A stretch of 64,000 bases of DNA from Callorhinus ursinus (lineage: Eukaryota; Chordata; Mammalia; Carnivora; Otariidae): contig NW_020312775.1 in NCBI RefSeq assembly GCF_003265705.1, positions 7,970,075 to 8,034,074 of the forward strand, written 5' to 3'. The notes under the pieces were generated by a model that saw only the letters and a program-made list of their open reading frames with translations, was not told the origin of the DNA and did no database searches. This document shows positions 47,542 to 61,059 of the stretch, piece after piece; within the stretch, counting starts at the first letter, position 1; the number at the start of each line of letters is the position of its first letter. The translations under genes and the position numbers were made by a program.

Positions 47542-48640
47542 ATGGTAAACATATTTTCATAAGTTAATTATTTCAACTCAGTTCTCACCTTTTCCACATT
47601 CTTTTTAAAACAATATTTCTTCATGACAATCAGTATGTTTTCTGATACTTTAAAAGGTATTGTATGGTGACTAACATAACATAAAAAAATAAAATTAAAA
47701 AATAAAAATTAAAAAAATAAAAGTGCTTTATCTTATTTCCTTAGTCCAATAAAGCATGCTGATTCATTCATAAACTGAGTGCAATGGTGGATAGTTTTAA
47801 TTTGTTTTTTTATTTCCACATAGTATTTCAAAAGCTTACTTAAGCTTTTACCTAATTTTTTTTTCTTAACTGGCTCCTTTCCCATGAACTCTATATTTTC
47901 AGATAGTTCAAAAAATATTTGATATATTTTCTTCTGGCATTAGTAACAGTGTATCAATTCTTCTAAGAGTTTCTTAAAGATGTATTTTAAAAGATGATTT
48001 ATTCATCTTTTCATTCAACAAATTGATTTATTTCTACAAAATGTCCAAAGAACAGAACACAGAGTTCATGAGGAAATAGGCAGGTAATAAAAGATCTAAT
48101 GAGTGTTATGATAGAAGCACGTATAGGAAAAAGTACTGACAAGATTAAGTGTGATATTTTGAATGGTGTATATTCAAATACTGAGTCACCTAGGAAACAT
48201 ATATGTGTTTGACAAAGGGACTTTCTAGGACCTTTATCATAATAGTTTATGAATTAAGACTCCTTACTAATAATTATTTTAACTATGACAAGGACAAGAC
48301 CTTGATAAAATTGATTAAAAGCTACATAATGAAAACATTTTACAAATAGTAAACAACTATTTTCAAAGTAAAATTATGGTTATGGAAATGCACTAGTGCT
48401 CTTTATCCAAAGTATTAAGTATTCTAGTTTAAAAACTCAGACTTTTCCAAACCTCAAGCTCTGTCTAGAATGAATTTTAAAATATTCTATTGAAATCTCT
48501 AGTCAGTATGATTCATATTTATTTTGGTTATATCAGAATTGTAGTACTATCATATGCAAGAAAATATTGGACATTCTAGTGCCAAAATTTCAAGTCAACT
48601 GAGAAATAAGTAAAGTTAAAACAAGTTTTCTCCCCATCAT
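47542..48640. other. Unique DNA with a probable tiny L1 tail at 47660-47715
   Basis: 'ttgtatggtgactaacataacat' followed by 'aaaaaataaaattaaaaaat' matches the last ~25 bases plus tail of the young L1 3' end, + strand. Such a short match is only suggestive. The rest is unique AT-rich DNA. Confidence 0.45.
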
Positions 48641-48653
48641 AAACCTAATGTTT

Positions 48654-48797
48654 TTTTTTTATTTTATTGTGTTATGTTAGTCACCATACAATATATCATT
48701 AGTTTTTGATGTAGTGATCCATGATTCATTGTTTTCGTATAACACCCAGTGCTCCATGCAGTACGTCGTGCCCTCCTTAATACTCATCACCGATGGG
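48654..48797 (-). mobile_element. Young L1 3' end, about 145 bases, minus strand
   Basis: Antisense young L1 3'UTR: 'ttatgttagtcaccatacaatatatcatta...gatgtagtgatccatgattcattg' and 'cacccagtgctccatgcag'. Flanked by 'aaacMtaatgttt' (48641-48653 and 48800-48812). Severely 5' truncated. Confidence 0.88.
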
Positions 48798-48813
48798 TTA
48801 AACATAATGTTTT

Positions 48814-49004
48814 ATCTGAATGCTTAGAGATCATCATGGTAGATCCTATATAAATATCTAAAACAGATGCTAATGGTCAATTATTTCTTCCACTTTCTAT
48901 ACTTTACATTTGAATTAAAGAATCTTTTGCACCCCAAATTCTCAGCCTTATAAATTTGGCAAATCCTTACTGCTGAATGGGACAAAATTTCCTTTCTTTA
49001 AGAA
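48814..49004. other. Unique DNA
   Basis: Nothing recognised. Confidence 0.5.
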
Positions 49005-49395
49005 TGTAGTCAGCCATCAAGAAAATGAAATCTTGACATTTGCAAAGACATGGATGGAACCAGAGTGTATTATGCCAAGTGAAATAAGTCAGAGAAAACC
49101 AAATGCCATATGATCTCACTCATATATGGAATTTAAGAAAGAAAACAGATGAATCTATGGGAAGGGGATAAAGAAAAAAAAGAGAGAGGAGGGAAACAAA
49201 CTCTAAGAGACTCTTAGAGAACAAACAGGGTTGATGGAGGAAGGTGGGTGGGGGACGGACTAGATGGATGATGGGTATTAAAGAGGGCATTTGTTGTGAT
49301 GAGCACTGGGTGTTGTATGTAAGTGATGAATCACTGAATTCTGCTCCAGAAACCAATATTGCACTGTCTGTACACTAACAAAAATTTATATGTTT
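49005..49395 (+). mobile_element. L1 3' end, 5'-truncated, plus strand
   Basis: From 'agtcagccatcaagaaaatgaaatcttgacatttgc' to 'caatattgcactgtctgtacactaac'. It aligns with the 3' end of the L1 at 37608 (45225-45620): 'tatatggaatttaagaaa', 'gggttgatggagg', 'gagcactgggtgttgtatg'. It contains only the region after ORF2. Confidence 0.85.
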
Positions 49396-50434
49396 AAAAG
49401 TAGTTATAAAACTAGATAATCTTTAAGTTCCTTTCTAATACTAATATTACACAGCATGGCTTTTAAAAAATAATGAGGCTTCTACATTATGTCAGGTACT
49501 ATGCTAAGCATTGCAGAAACAAAGACAAATGTCACAAGAACCCTGCCATTAAGACTCTGGTATTCAAATAGAGAACACACATATGTAAACAAATAATTAT
49601 ACTAGAATGTGCTAATTCAAGAATGGAGGTATTTTTGAAGGCTAAAGAAATAAAGAAAAGTCTAATACAGTAGAGAAGGTTTGGTTGAAAGTGAGATATT
49701 GACAGTAGGAAGAGCTAGCCTACAGAAAGGTGTTAAGGCAAGAAAGTGTGACTCCTTTGCAGAACTATCTGTAGTTTTATACTTAGGGAATAGGGCACAT
49801 TAGAAGGGACATAGGGAGATGACTCTCATAGAATTCAGGGGACGGATTTTAAGACATATGAAGGTTGTTCAATAATTCTTTGTTGGCATTAAGGAATTAT
49901 GGAAAAATTAATAGCAGAGAAGTGCTTAAAGATAAAAAAGAGCCAGTTTATCTGAAATGGGGGATTATTGAAAGGGTGATAGTTGGATATTCGTGTTTGA
50001 ACTGTGTAATCGTTCAAATTGATATAGACACTTCCGATTCTAAATTTTACAAGTTTTTAACTAGACTAAATCCAGATACTAAAGCATATTGAATCCCAGT
50101 CTGAATTTAAGTATTTAGATATAGACAATGCAAGGACTTCAGCTGATTCTAATTCAAGGGCAGTAACATAAATAAAATCATATGACATAAAAAATGTTTT
50201 TATTTTTCTTAATAAGTACAAAACAGTGAAGAGTGAAATTCAAAATGTCCTTATTTTTCAATAAAGTGTAGTATTTAAAAGTAATGCTATATTTTGATGA
50301 ATCCCCAGGTCATTGAAGTGGCCAGTTCACTTTCCTTTGCTACTGGGGACACCTTGGTGGAAAATGCTGAGAAGAACCAGCATAGCTGATCTCTAAGGTA
50401 TATTCCACCTCGAAAATAAATTTTTCTGAGATTG
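49396..50434. other. Unique DNA
   Basis: No recognised repeat. A 75-codon + strand frame at 49865-50092 has no domain I know. Confidence 0.5.
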
Positions 50435-51295
50435 GGAAGTTGAAGGGATTCCATTTTAGAAAAGCTCCATTTCTGCTAGGTCCTATTTATTTATTTATTT
50501 TAAAGATTTTATTTATTTAATCGAGAAAAAGTGAGAGCACAAGCAGGAGGAACTGCAGACAGGGGGAGAGGGAGAAGAAGGCTCCCCCCCCCGAGCAGGG
50601 AGCCCGATGTAGGGCTTGGTCCCAGAAACCTGAGATCATGACCTAAGCTGAAGGCAGACACTTAACCAACTGAGCCACCCAGGCATCCCAATGCTAAGCT
50701 CCATTTAATCATGTTATATTATTTTGCATATGAGTAAAAACCAAAGGAGCTATGTTCCTGCTCCAACGGGGAAGCAAGAAAATTAATCATTCTCTGAATT
50801 TTGTCCTAGGCCCCCCAACACCTGATAACATCAAAGAAGAACCAGATCCTAAACATGTCCTAGGACATTAACTTTGAATAAACCTTGGCTGACACTGGCA
50901 TCAATAATCCAATATTTGATGATTTATAAATTAACACCTATTACTCACTTGCCTTTGATCAGACCCTATCCTGGACTCCTGAAGGAACATGTACCCTGGA
51001 CCCTTTTCCAATATAAACCCATAAACCCAAGCAATGATAAGACCCATTCTCCTTTCCCTTCTGAGTCTCCCCAACACTCTGTCTGTTATTCTGTACTTCT
51101 CACTTATGCTATTCAATAAACTTTGCTTTCACTTTCTCCAGCTTGTGTTTAGTTTCTATCTTGCATGTAGCCAAATACCCTCCTGGCTGATCCTACAGGA
51201 CTTCCCCCACCCCATCATAAGTCTGCTGACCCATTCTACCTGCATCAGTTCTATGGTTGCAGGGCTCTTCCTTGGTTGTCTAACAGTGACAACCT
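50435..51295 (+). mobile_element. Probable old LTR (ERV-type), plus strand, interrupted by a SINE
   Basis: Sequence style fits an LTR: TATAAA at 51012-51017, C-rich 'acccattctcctttcccttctgagtctcc', then AATAAA at 51115-51120 about 100 bases after the TATA box, followed by a pyrimidine-rich U5-like stretch 'ctttgctttcactttctcc'. These spacings resemble class I LTRs. Both boundaries are approximate, no TG...CA ends or duplication could be fixed, and no internal viral sequence adjoins. A SINE splits it at 50483-50690. Confidence 0.5.
50483..50690 (-). mobile_element. CAN SINE, minus strand
   Basis: Antisense copy with a C-run 'ggctccccccccc' in the body and a (TTTA)n tail. Possible imperfect target duplication 'tgctaggtcc' (50473) and 'tgctaagctcc' (50692). 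Confidence 0.92.
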
Positions 51296-52533
51296 AGTGC
51301 TCATCCTACTGGGATAAAATTGACTCTGGATCAAAAAAGAAATCTTTCTAGTAATGATAGATTGAGATATCAAATTTATCAAACTTACTCCTCATTCTTT
51401 GTCACTTCTGCAACTCATAAATATTCTCAATTCTGAGTAATGTAAAAGATGGCTTTGGCTATTTATCTAGAATTCTAGAAAATTATACTAGAGTGGTCAT
51501 ACTTTTTTTGTAACTATATGATCAAAAAAGAATCTAGATATTTGAAGAAAATTTTTAATATATAACAACAGAAAGTCTGTTAATAACTATATTTAATAAC
51601 ACATTTAATTCTTTTAAGAATTATATGCTGCATTGTTAGTGTTACACCTTTTTTAATTTTCTCTCTTTATTGATATTTTAGTGATATGCATTTTGTTTCA
51701 TTTATTCTGAATCATAGATGTTGTAGGAGTTCAAAACATATTGTCCTAAGATATGTTAGGTTAGCATGTAGATTATTTCGAGCTGAAAACATTCAAGGTC
51801 CAAGAACCTCAGGAAGAGACTTTGACCTGCCCCCTAACTGTCTAGATAATTTAGATAGAGAACCTGCTCCAGAAAGGGAGCTACCACCATAAATCATTAC
51901 AATGTAATATGAACTAGGTGTGGTAGACAGGGAGGAATCTAACAAAGTCTGCTTATTGAAATTTCTTTCTGTGCCTTGTTGTTTCTGTATAGCCCAGCAT
52001 TTATTTACCAAATATTTAACCTTTTTCATCTTCCTATGAATTCTTTTCCTTCCGTTTGTAGTCCCAGACCCCTACCCCCTTCTCATTAGGATAGCATATA
52101 AGCATCAATTACCTGACTGGATGTGGGCCTTATATTCTTATGAGTCCTCCATACATACATGATTAAATTAGATTTTCTCCTATTAATTCAACTCACATCA
52201 ATTTAATTCTTACCTAGCCAAAATAATCTTGAAGGGTAGAGAAAGTTTCTTCCTCCCTAACACTGTCTTAGTAAGCAACAAATTAAATGAAATAAAAATA
52301 TACTTCATGCCAAAAATAAAATAATGTATATGAAAGCCTGTATAAACTATAAATGACTGCTCTAAATAAAGCAATGTCAGGTATCAAACTGAAATTTAAA
52401 TTAGAAAAATAAAGTCAAATACGTGTGTGTGTGTGTGTGTGTGTGTGTGATTTCTGAATTGAACATTAATGTGATATTTACTAATTATAACTTTTCATTC
52501 TTCATTAATTACTGACAGCATATGAGTATTTTA
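51296..52533. other. Unique DNA with a (TG)n
   Basis: (TG)n at 52423-52449. No coding feature recognised; the 68-codon + frame and 78-codon minus frame near 51686-52029 overlap each other without motifs. Confidence 0.5.
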
Positions 52534-52546
52534 AAATAATATTTAG

Positions 52547-52746
52547 GTATTTTTTAAAGATTTTATTTGTTTTATTTATTTGATAGAGACACAGCGAGAG
52601 AGGGAACACAAGCAAGGGGAGTGGGCGAGAGAGAAGCAGGCTTCCCGCTGAGCAGGGAGCCCAGCACGGGGCTCAATCTCAGGACCCTGGGATCATGACC
52701 TGAGCCAAAGGCAGACACTTAACCATCGGAGCCACCCAGGGACCTC
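52547..52746 (-). mobile_element. CAN SINE, minus strand
   Basis: Antisense copy of the 'gacacagcgagagagggaacacaagca' subtype. Target duplication 'aaataatatttag' at 52534-52546 and 52748-52760. Confidence 0.94.
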
Positions 52747-54252
52747 TAAATAATATTTAGTTCTATTGTGGTCAGATATACCTGGTATATGTTTTAAATT
52801 ATTGAGTAGTAAATTTTAAACCTGATTTTAGTTAATTACAATTACACTCTTTCCCTACACATTAAAGATATGGATTATGGAGTTGGGGTAAGATGGCTTC
52901 AGAGTAGGAGGACCCTAGCCTCACTTTGTCCCACAAACACAACTAGATAACTGTCAAATCATCTTAAATACCCCAAAAATAGACCTGAAGACTGACAGAA
53001 CAAACTCCACAACTAAAGGTAAAGAAGATGTCACATCAAAGAAGGTAGGAAGTACAGAGACATGATTTGGGAGAGAAATGGATCATGGCCACTGAGGTTA
53101 GAGGAAGCTGCAGTCACAGAGAAGGGCTAGGGACAGACTAACACACAGGAGAGTGCACAGGGAAAACAATCCTTATAATAATTGGCTTGGAAAGTAAGAG
53201 GGGCTGAATTTCATGAGTTCTGACAACCAGTAAGATTAAAGTCTAGAGTTTTAGAAGTCAGCAGGTTTGGCTGGGATGGAGCCCAGAGGCATTGTGCTGC
53301 TCTTGGAGAGAAAACAGGCAAACAGCCCACAAATATACAGCATAGAAACATCAGTTTGAAGAGCACCTGGGGCACACAGTGGGGAAGTTATTTGCTCACC
53401 TAAAAACCTGTCCCAGAGATGCACCTTTCACAGAAAGACCCATCTGGGAACAAAGGAACAGGCAGGTGCCATTTCCCTCCCCAGCACCTCAGCATAAACA
53501 CAGAGACACCTGCAGGCTTCAGGACAGCACCAATACTCAATACCTAATTTGCTTATATAAAACCCCATCCCCCATGATCGCTTAAGCTGCCCTTCCCAGT
53601 CAAGCTTGTCCCAGGGCACCAGGGCCCCTGCCCCAGAAGACCAGCCCAAACCCATGCTCACACCTTGCCTTCCAAATGGGAGTTTTGCAGGGCTTTGATT
53701 TTGGTGGCAGAGACAGCACTTATTGCAAAAGCAGACCAGAGCACTCTTAGTTACCAAGGATCATATCCAGGGACCAAACGTTTCCCACAACAAACAAAGA
53801 GAGCTTCTGCAGATGACTGGCCTGAAAGGTTAAAGTAGCCAGGACAAAGCAGCAGAGCACACACAGCACACATTGGGGACACTCTTGGAAACACCCAAAC
53901 TTGGGAACAGTGAACACTACAGACCAGGGTCCTCTTCTTCATAAGGCCATTACCCTCAAGAACAGGAAATGTAGCTGACTTTCTTAACACACATAAACAG
54001 GCACAGAAACAGAGAAAATGGGAAGACAGAAGATTTGCCCCAAATGATTTAACAGGACAAGGCCACAGCCAGAGATCTATGTGAAACAAATATAAATAGC
54101 ATGTCTGATGGAGTATTTAAAGCAATGGTCATAAAGATATTCACTAGTCTTCAGAAAATAGTGGAAAACATCAGTGAGATCCTTAACACAGAAATAAAAG
54201 CCTCAGACAGAGATAAAGAGTACAACAAATGAGATTAGAAACAGGACTTATG

Positions 54253-54447
54253 AGGCACCTGGGTGGCTCAGTTGGTTAAGCGACTGCCTTCGGCTCAGGT
54301 CATGATCCTGGAGTCCCTGGATCGAGTCCCGCATCGGGCTCCCTACTCAGCAGGGAGTCTGCTTCACCCTCTGACCCTCCCCCCTCTCATGTGCTCTCTC
54401 TCTCTCATTCTCTCTCTCTCAAATAAATAAATAAAATCTTAAAAAAA
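54253..54447 (+). mobile_element. CAN SINE, plus strand
   Basis: Young-type body 'ggagtccctggatcgagtcccgcatcgggc' with 'ctctgaccctcccccctctcatg'. Target duplication 'agaaacaggaYttatg' (54237-54252 and 54448-54463, one mismatch). Within L1 ORF1. Confidence 0.95.
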
Positions 54448-56608
54448 AGAAACAGGATTTATGCAATGAAAATCAGGTTGGAAGAAGCAGAGGAGTGAAT
54501 TAACTACCTACCAGACAGAGTAATGGAAGTAATGAAGTTGAACAAAAGAAAGAAAAAAACAATTATGCAAAAATGAGAAGAAACTTGGTTAAATCAGTGA
54601 CACCATCAAATGTATTAAGATTCTTATTATAGGAGTCCCAGAAGGAAGGAGAGAAAAGGGGGCAGAAATTTATTTGATAATAGTTGAAACCTTCCCTGAT
54701 CTGGGAACAAAATCAACAAAAGCATATCCACAAGACATATTGTAATTGGCAAGATATAGTATAAAGAAAAAATCTGAAAAACAACAAGACAAAAGATGAC
54801 AGTAACATAAAGGGAAATCCTATAAAACTAACAGGGGATTTTTCAGCACATAATTTGCAAGCCAGAAGGAAGTGGGTATATATTTATATCAGTGATATAT
54901 ATCATATATATATCAAAGCTGAATAGGAAAAATCTGTAGCCAAGAATACTCTATGCAGCAGAAAAAAAGTGACAGTATGTAGGTAGGAAAAACAGTAAAA
55001 AAAATAAATCTTTTTTGTATAATATCAGCCAAGAAACTCACAAGATAAGGGGGTGTAAAATATCACAGCATATACTTAAAGGGTGGGGAATAGAGGAGTA
55101 AAGAATTAGTTCAAGCTTAAACAACCATCAACATAATATAGACTACTGTATGCAGATGTTATATACAAACCTAATTGTAAACACAAATCAGAAACCAATA
55201 AAAATATACAAAATATAGAGAGAAATAAATCAAATATGTCACTACAGAAAACTATCAAACCATAAAAGAGAGAAAAACAAGAAAGGATCAGTGAAAATCT
55301 TCAGAAATAATCACAAAACATGTAATAAAATGACAATAAATATATATCTGTCACTAATTACTACAAATGTAAATGGATTAAATACTCCCATTAAAAAACA
55401 CAGAGTGAAGAAAGAATGGATTAAAAAACAAGAACTATCTATACACATATCCTAGCACATAACTACCTATGAAATACTCATTCTAGACCTAAATACACCT
55501 GCAGATATGAAATGAGGGAATGGAGAAAATGTCTAGCATGCAAATGGATGTCAAAAGAAAGCCAGAGTAGTAATACTTATATCAGACAAAATTGGCATTA
55601 AAGCAAAGATGGTAACTAGAGATAAAGTAGGACACTATATAATATATAATAATAAGGGGGACAAGCCAACAAGAAGAAATAACAATGGTAAACATTTACA
55701 CACCCAACATAGGAGCACCCAAGTACATGAAACAATTAATAACAAATATAAAGGAACTAATAAATAAAGATGCAATAATAATAGAGGACTTTAACACCAC
55801 ACTTACATCAATGGACAGGTCATCTAAACAGAAAATAAACAAGAAACAATGGCTTTGAATGACACACTGGACTAAAGGGATTTAACAGATATATTAAGAA
55901 AATTCCATCCTAAAATAGGAGAATACACATTCTTTTCAAGTGCATGTTGAACATCCTCCATAATAGAGCACATATTAGACCACGAAACAAGTCTCAATAA
56001 ATTCAAGATAGAAGTCACACCATGCATCTTTTCTGGTCACAATGCTAGAAAACTAGAAGTCAACAACAAGAAAAAATCTGGAAGGACCACAAATGCAGAG
56101 AGGTTAAATAACATACTACTAAAGACTGAAGAGATTAAAAGGAAATAAAAGAAGAAATAAAAAAGTACATGGAAACAAATGAAAATAAAAAACAATGTTC
56201 AAAAATCTTTGAAAGGCAGAAAAAGCAATTCTAAGAAGGAAGCTTATACCAATACATCCCTATACCAAAAAGCAAGGTGAATCTCAAATAACAACTTACC
56301 CTTACACCTAAAGAGCTAGAACAAAAACAGCAACCAAAACCTAAAACCAGCAGAAGGAAGGAAATAATAACGATTATAGCAGAAATAAATGATACAGAAG
56401 CTAAAAAAAAAAAAAATAGAACAGATCAGTGAAACCATGAAACCATGAAACCAGGAGCTGGTTCTCAGAAAGAATAAAAAAAAATTGATAAACTTCTAGC
56501 CAGATGTCTCAAGAGAAAAAGTGAAAGGACTCAAATAAATAAAATCACAAATGAGAGAGGAGAAATAACAACCAACACCACAGAAATATGAACAAATATA
56601 AGAGAATA

Positions 56609-58958
56609 TTATGAAACACTGTATGCCAATAAATTTGACAACCTAGAAGAAATGGATAAATTCTTAGAAACATATAAACTACCAAAACAGAAACAGGAAG
56701 AAAGAGAAAATTTGAACAAACCAATAACCAGCAAAGAAATTGAATCAGTAAGCAAGGATTTCCCAATGAACAAAAGTCCAGGACGAGATGGCTTCACAAA
56801 CTTTACCAAATATTTAAAGAAGAGTTAATCCTAGTCTTTTTAAATTATTCCAAAAATTAGAAGAGGAAGGAAAACTTCCAAATTCATTTTATGAGGCCAG
56901 CATTACCATGATACCAAAACCAGATTAAGATACCACAAAAAAAAAAGAGAGAGAGAGAGAGAGAGAAATGCAGGCCAGTACAAAATACTAACAAACCAAA
57001 TCCAACAGTACAGTAAAAAACAATCACTCACCATGATCAAGTAAGAGTTATTACTGGGTTATGAGTGTGGTTCAGTATTCACAAATCAATCAACTTAATA
57101 CATCACATCAATAAAATAAAGGATAAGAACCATATAATCATGTCAGTAGATGCAGAAAAATCATTTGACAAAGTATAACATCCATTGATCATAAAAACCC
57201 TCAAAAAAGTAGGATTAGAGGAAACATACCTCAACATAATAAAGGCCATGTATGAAAAACCCACAGTTAATATCATCCTTAATACGGAAAAACTGAGACC
57301 TTTCCCCCTAACATCAGGAACAAGACAGGGATATCCACTGTCACCATGATTATTTAACAAAGTACTGGAAGCCCTAGCCACAGCAATCAGACAACAAAAA
57401 CAACAAAGGGCATCCCAATTCATAAGGAAGAAGTAAAACTTTCACTATTAGTAAATAATATGATATTATATATGCAAAACACAAAATACTCAATCAAAAA
57501 ACTGCTAGAACTGATAAACAAATTCAGTAAAATAGTAGGATATAAAATGAACAGAAATATGTTGCATTTCTATATACCAAATATGAAGCAGCAGAAATTG
57601 AAATTAAGAAAATAATCCCTTTTATAATTGCTCCAAAAATATTAAAATACCTAGGAATAAAATTATTAAAGAGGTGAAGAATTGTAATTGTAAAATTATA
57701 AAATATTAATGAAAGAAATAGAAGATGACACAAAGAAATGGAAAGGCATTCCATACTCATGGATTGGAAGAACAAATAGTGTTAAAATGTCTATAATACC
57801 CAAGACAATCTACACACTTGATGCAATCCCTATCAAATTACCAACAGCATTTTTCTCAGAGTTAGAGCAAATAATTCTAAAATTTGTATGGGACCACAAA
57901 AGACCCCAAAGCAACCCTGAAAAAGAAAAGCAAAGCTGGAGACATCACAATTCTGGACTTCAAGTTGTATTATGAAGTTACATTACAAAGTTATACTACA
58001 AAGCCATAGTGATCAAGATAGTACAGTACTGACACATAGACCAATAGAAGAGAATAGAAAGCCCAGAAATAAACCCACAGCTATATGGTCAATTAATCTT
58101 TGATAATGCAGGAAAGAATACCCAATGGGAAAAATACAGGCTCTTCAACAAATGGTGTTGGGAAAACTGCACAGCACCCTGTCAATATATGAAACTGGAC
58201 TACATTCTTTCACCAAATACACACAAAAATTCAAAGTGGAATAAAGACCATGAATATCCTTGAAGATCACAGCAACTTCTTTGACATGGGATCTAGCATC
58301 TTCTTTCTAGATAGGTCTCCTGAGGCAAGGGAAACAAAAGCAAAAATGAACTATTGGAAATACATCAAAATTAAAACTGCACTGTGAAGGAAACAGTCAA
58401 CACAACTGAAAGGTAACCTACTGAATGGGAGATATTTGCAAAAGACATAGTCAATAAAGGGTTAGTATCCAAAATATATAAAGTATTTATACAACTCAAC
58501 ACCCTAAAACCAAATAATCCATGAAAATATGGGCAGAAGATATGAATAGACATTTCTCCAAAGAAGATATACAGATGGTCAAAAGACATATGAAATGACG
58601 CTCATGCTCAACATCACTTATCATTAGGGAAATGCAAATCAATACTACAATGGAATATCACCTCACACCAGTCAGAATGACTAAAATCAACAACACAAGA
58701 AACAACAGGTTTTGGCAAGAATGTAGAGAAAGGGGAACCCTCTTGCGCTGTGGTGAAAATGCAAACTGGTGCTACTACTGTGGAAAACAGTATGGGGTTT
58801 CCTCAAAAGTTAAAAATAGAACTACCCTACAATCCAACAATTGCACTATTAGGCATTTACCCAAAGAATACAAAAATACTAATTCAAAAGTATATATACA
58901 CCTTGATGTTATAGCAGCATTATCTACAATAACCAAATTATGGAAACAGCCCAAGTGA
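56609..58958 (+). pseudogene. L1 ORF2 RT and C-terminal remnants, heavily decayed
   Basis: '[24 protein letters not shown]'-like sequence near 56640-56750, '[11 protein letters not shown]' near 56890, '[65 protein letters not shown]' region at 57709-57975 and a C-terminal portion at 58632-58958 are recognisable. They lie in different frames with many stops. This L1 looks more diverged than the copy at 37608. Confidence 0.75.
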
Positions 58959-58992
58959 CCATCAACTGATGAATGGATAAGGAAGATGTGAT

Positions 58993-58994
<2 letters not shown>

Positions 58995-59028
<34 letters not shown>
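58995..59028. repeat. (CA)n microsatellite at the broken 3' end of an L1
   Basis: About 17 CA units after 'gatgtgatacg'; L1 sequence does not resume afterwards. Confidence 0.95.
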
Positions 59029-59030
<2 letters not shown>

Positions 59031-59039
59031 GAAGAATTT

Positions 59040-59244
59040 GCCTTTTTTTTTTAAGATTTTATTTATTTATTTGCCAGAGAGAGAGAGAGAGAGAGTGAGA
59101 GCACAAGCAGGGGGAGTGGCAGGCAGAGGGAGAAGAAGGCCTCCTGCTGAGCAGGGAGCCTGATGTGGGACTCGATCCCAGGACCCTGGGATCATGACCT
59201 GAGCCGAAGGCAGACACTTAACCAACTGAGGCACCCAGGCGTCC
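59040..59244 (-). mobile_element. CAN SINE, minus strand
   Basis: Antisense copy with a long (GA)n in the tail-proximal part. Target duplication 'ctggaagWattt' (59028-59039 and 59245-59256). It sits at the boundary between the truncated L1 and unique DNA. Confidence 0.94.
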
Positions 59245-59256
59245 CTGGAAGTATTT

Positions 59257-60842
59257 AAGTCTTAAAGTCAGTGAAAAAATACAGTTTTACAAGTCTCCTT
59301 ATCTGATAGAGTAATTACATCTTCTGTGGCAAGATATTACTCATCTTTGGAACCAATAAATTGGTTCTGATAAAAGTGGAACAATGTACTCAACACTCAT
59401 ATCCTCCCCTGGTGGCCATACAACTCACAAACCTCATATGGTTATCATTATGACTCTTCTCTCCATTCTTTCCCTTGGAGTATATCAAAAGATTAATGGC
59501 CTTTTTATTCCAGGCCACAACAATGAAGCACATTTTTAGACAACAGAATGTCCAACTATGCTCTTATGAACTCTATATTATGCACCAAACTTTCTGTCCC
59601 CTTCTAGGAGTCATGAAACATGGGTGCAGGTAGTAGGAAGAGATAGGTGACAGTATACTCTCTCTGGGTTTTGAGGGGTATGAGTCTGGATATATAAATT
59701 ATAGTTTTATATGTATTTATATATAAATAGACCAGAAACTGGGCTAGTGGTGAGGGCACACCATCTAAATTGATTCTAAAAATGTCATTTATACACATTT
59801 ACTTTGCTTTTAAAAGTTTTTAGCATTATTACTTCACACCAATAAATCTTCCTCATTAAAGCATTTGTGGAACTTGATTTTTCAGGAGAGATTTGATTAA
59901 ATTAGGCCCTTAGGATGAGTTTATGAAAATCTGTTCATTTTAATTAAATGTATCTAGCCCTTTGAACTAAAATAAAATCATATGATGGGGTTAAATGTCA
60001 AGGTATCTCCAATGGTAACTGTTCACATAAGACAACTGCAAAATGGGTAAGGAAAAATAAAACAAAAGAAAAAAATCAAAGCAAAATCACACAGTGCTGA
60101 ATTCTCAGTGTACTTCTTTGGCTAACTAAATACAGCATAGCTTAAACAGTTTTTCTAGTCCACTATTTAGAGAAAATAAATCAAGGGCAAAGTATTTTGT
60201 TGTACTTTTGGTTAAACATAGCCAAGCATTTTTCTCCTGTTCTCCAAGAACTGTGTTCTCCATAGAAATTATTTTGGAGGGAATATAGTTATATTTTCTC
60301 CAAGTGTAATTTATGCACCTAAGAAAAAGCTAATGCCTTTAATTGATACACTCTTTTAAGACATTTTGCTATCCTAATTAACCAATTTATGAAAAAAAAT
60401 ATGAAATTTATGGAATCATGCCATAAAAGGAATTTATACCTGCTTGAAATTCAGGGTTTTATTTCAATTACTTATGGAAGCCATAGTGAAGAAGGTGTTC
60501 CCCCAAACCTACAAGTTTTATCCAAGAGGGAAATAGAATTATCAGAAGACTGTTGCTTTTAATTTTCCTTATTTATTTTCCTCTTCTATTAAATTTTCTG
60601 TCATCTATGCTACTTACAAGTTTTTCTTTTCTTTTTTTTTACCTTAGAATCTTTTTATTCTTATTTATCTTTTATATATTTGGAAAACAAAATTGGCTTT
60701 TGATGACTTCCTTTAGATGATCTGAGTATAGCATATCCTTCTGTTCTCCTAGCCTAGGTACTATGGTAAAACTGATTTTCCATATAATGACTTGATCCTG
60801 GTTCATGAATTTCTATGACAGCTTCTAGTTTATTTAGAAAGT
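59257..60842. other. Unique AT-rich DNA
   Basis: No repeat or gene recognised in 1.6 kb. Short frames such as 59604-59798 are without motifs. Confidence 0.5.
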
Positions 60843-60858
60843 TTAAAAAACGAGTTAG

Positions 60859-61022
60859 GGACACCTGGGTGGCTCAGTCAGTTAAGCATCTGCCTTTGGC
60901 TTAGGTCATGATTCCAGGGTCTTGGGATGGAGCCCCGCATTGGGCTCCCTGCTCAGCGGGAAGCCTGCTTCTCCTTCTCCCTGTGCCCCTCTACCCCACC
61001 CCACCCCTGCTTGTGCTCTTTC

Positions 61023-61059
<37 letters not shown>

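Larger units (their letters stand above)
52879..59028 (+). mobile_element. L1 (type II 5'UTR), plus strand, lacking its 3' end
   Basis: Begins 'ggagttggggtaagatggcttcagagtagg', the same kind of 5' end as the L1 at 22319. 5'UTR to about 54050, ORF1 remnants to about 55270, ORF2 remnants from about 55330 to about 58980, then a (CA)n at 58995-59028 where L1 sequence stops. The several hundred bases of 3' region seen after the equivalent (CA)n at 45171-45208 are absent. ORF2 is badly decayed: the FADD motif position (about 57443) now reads like 'LLVNN'. One SINE at 54253. Confidence 0.87.
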
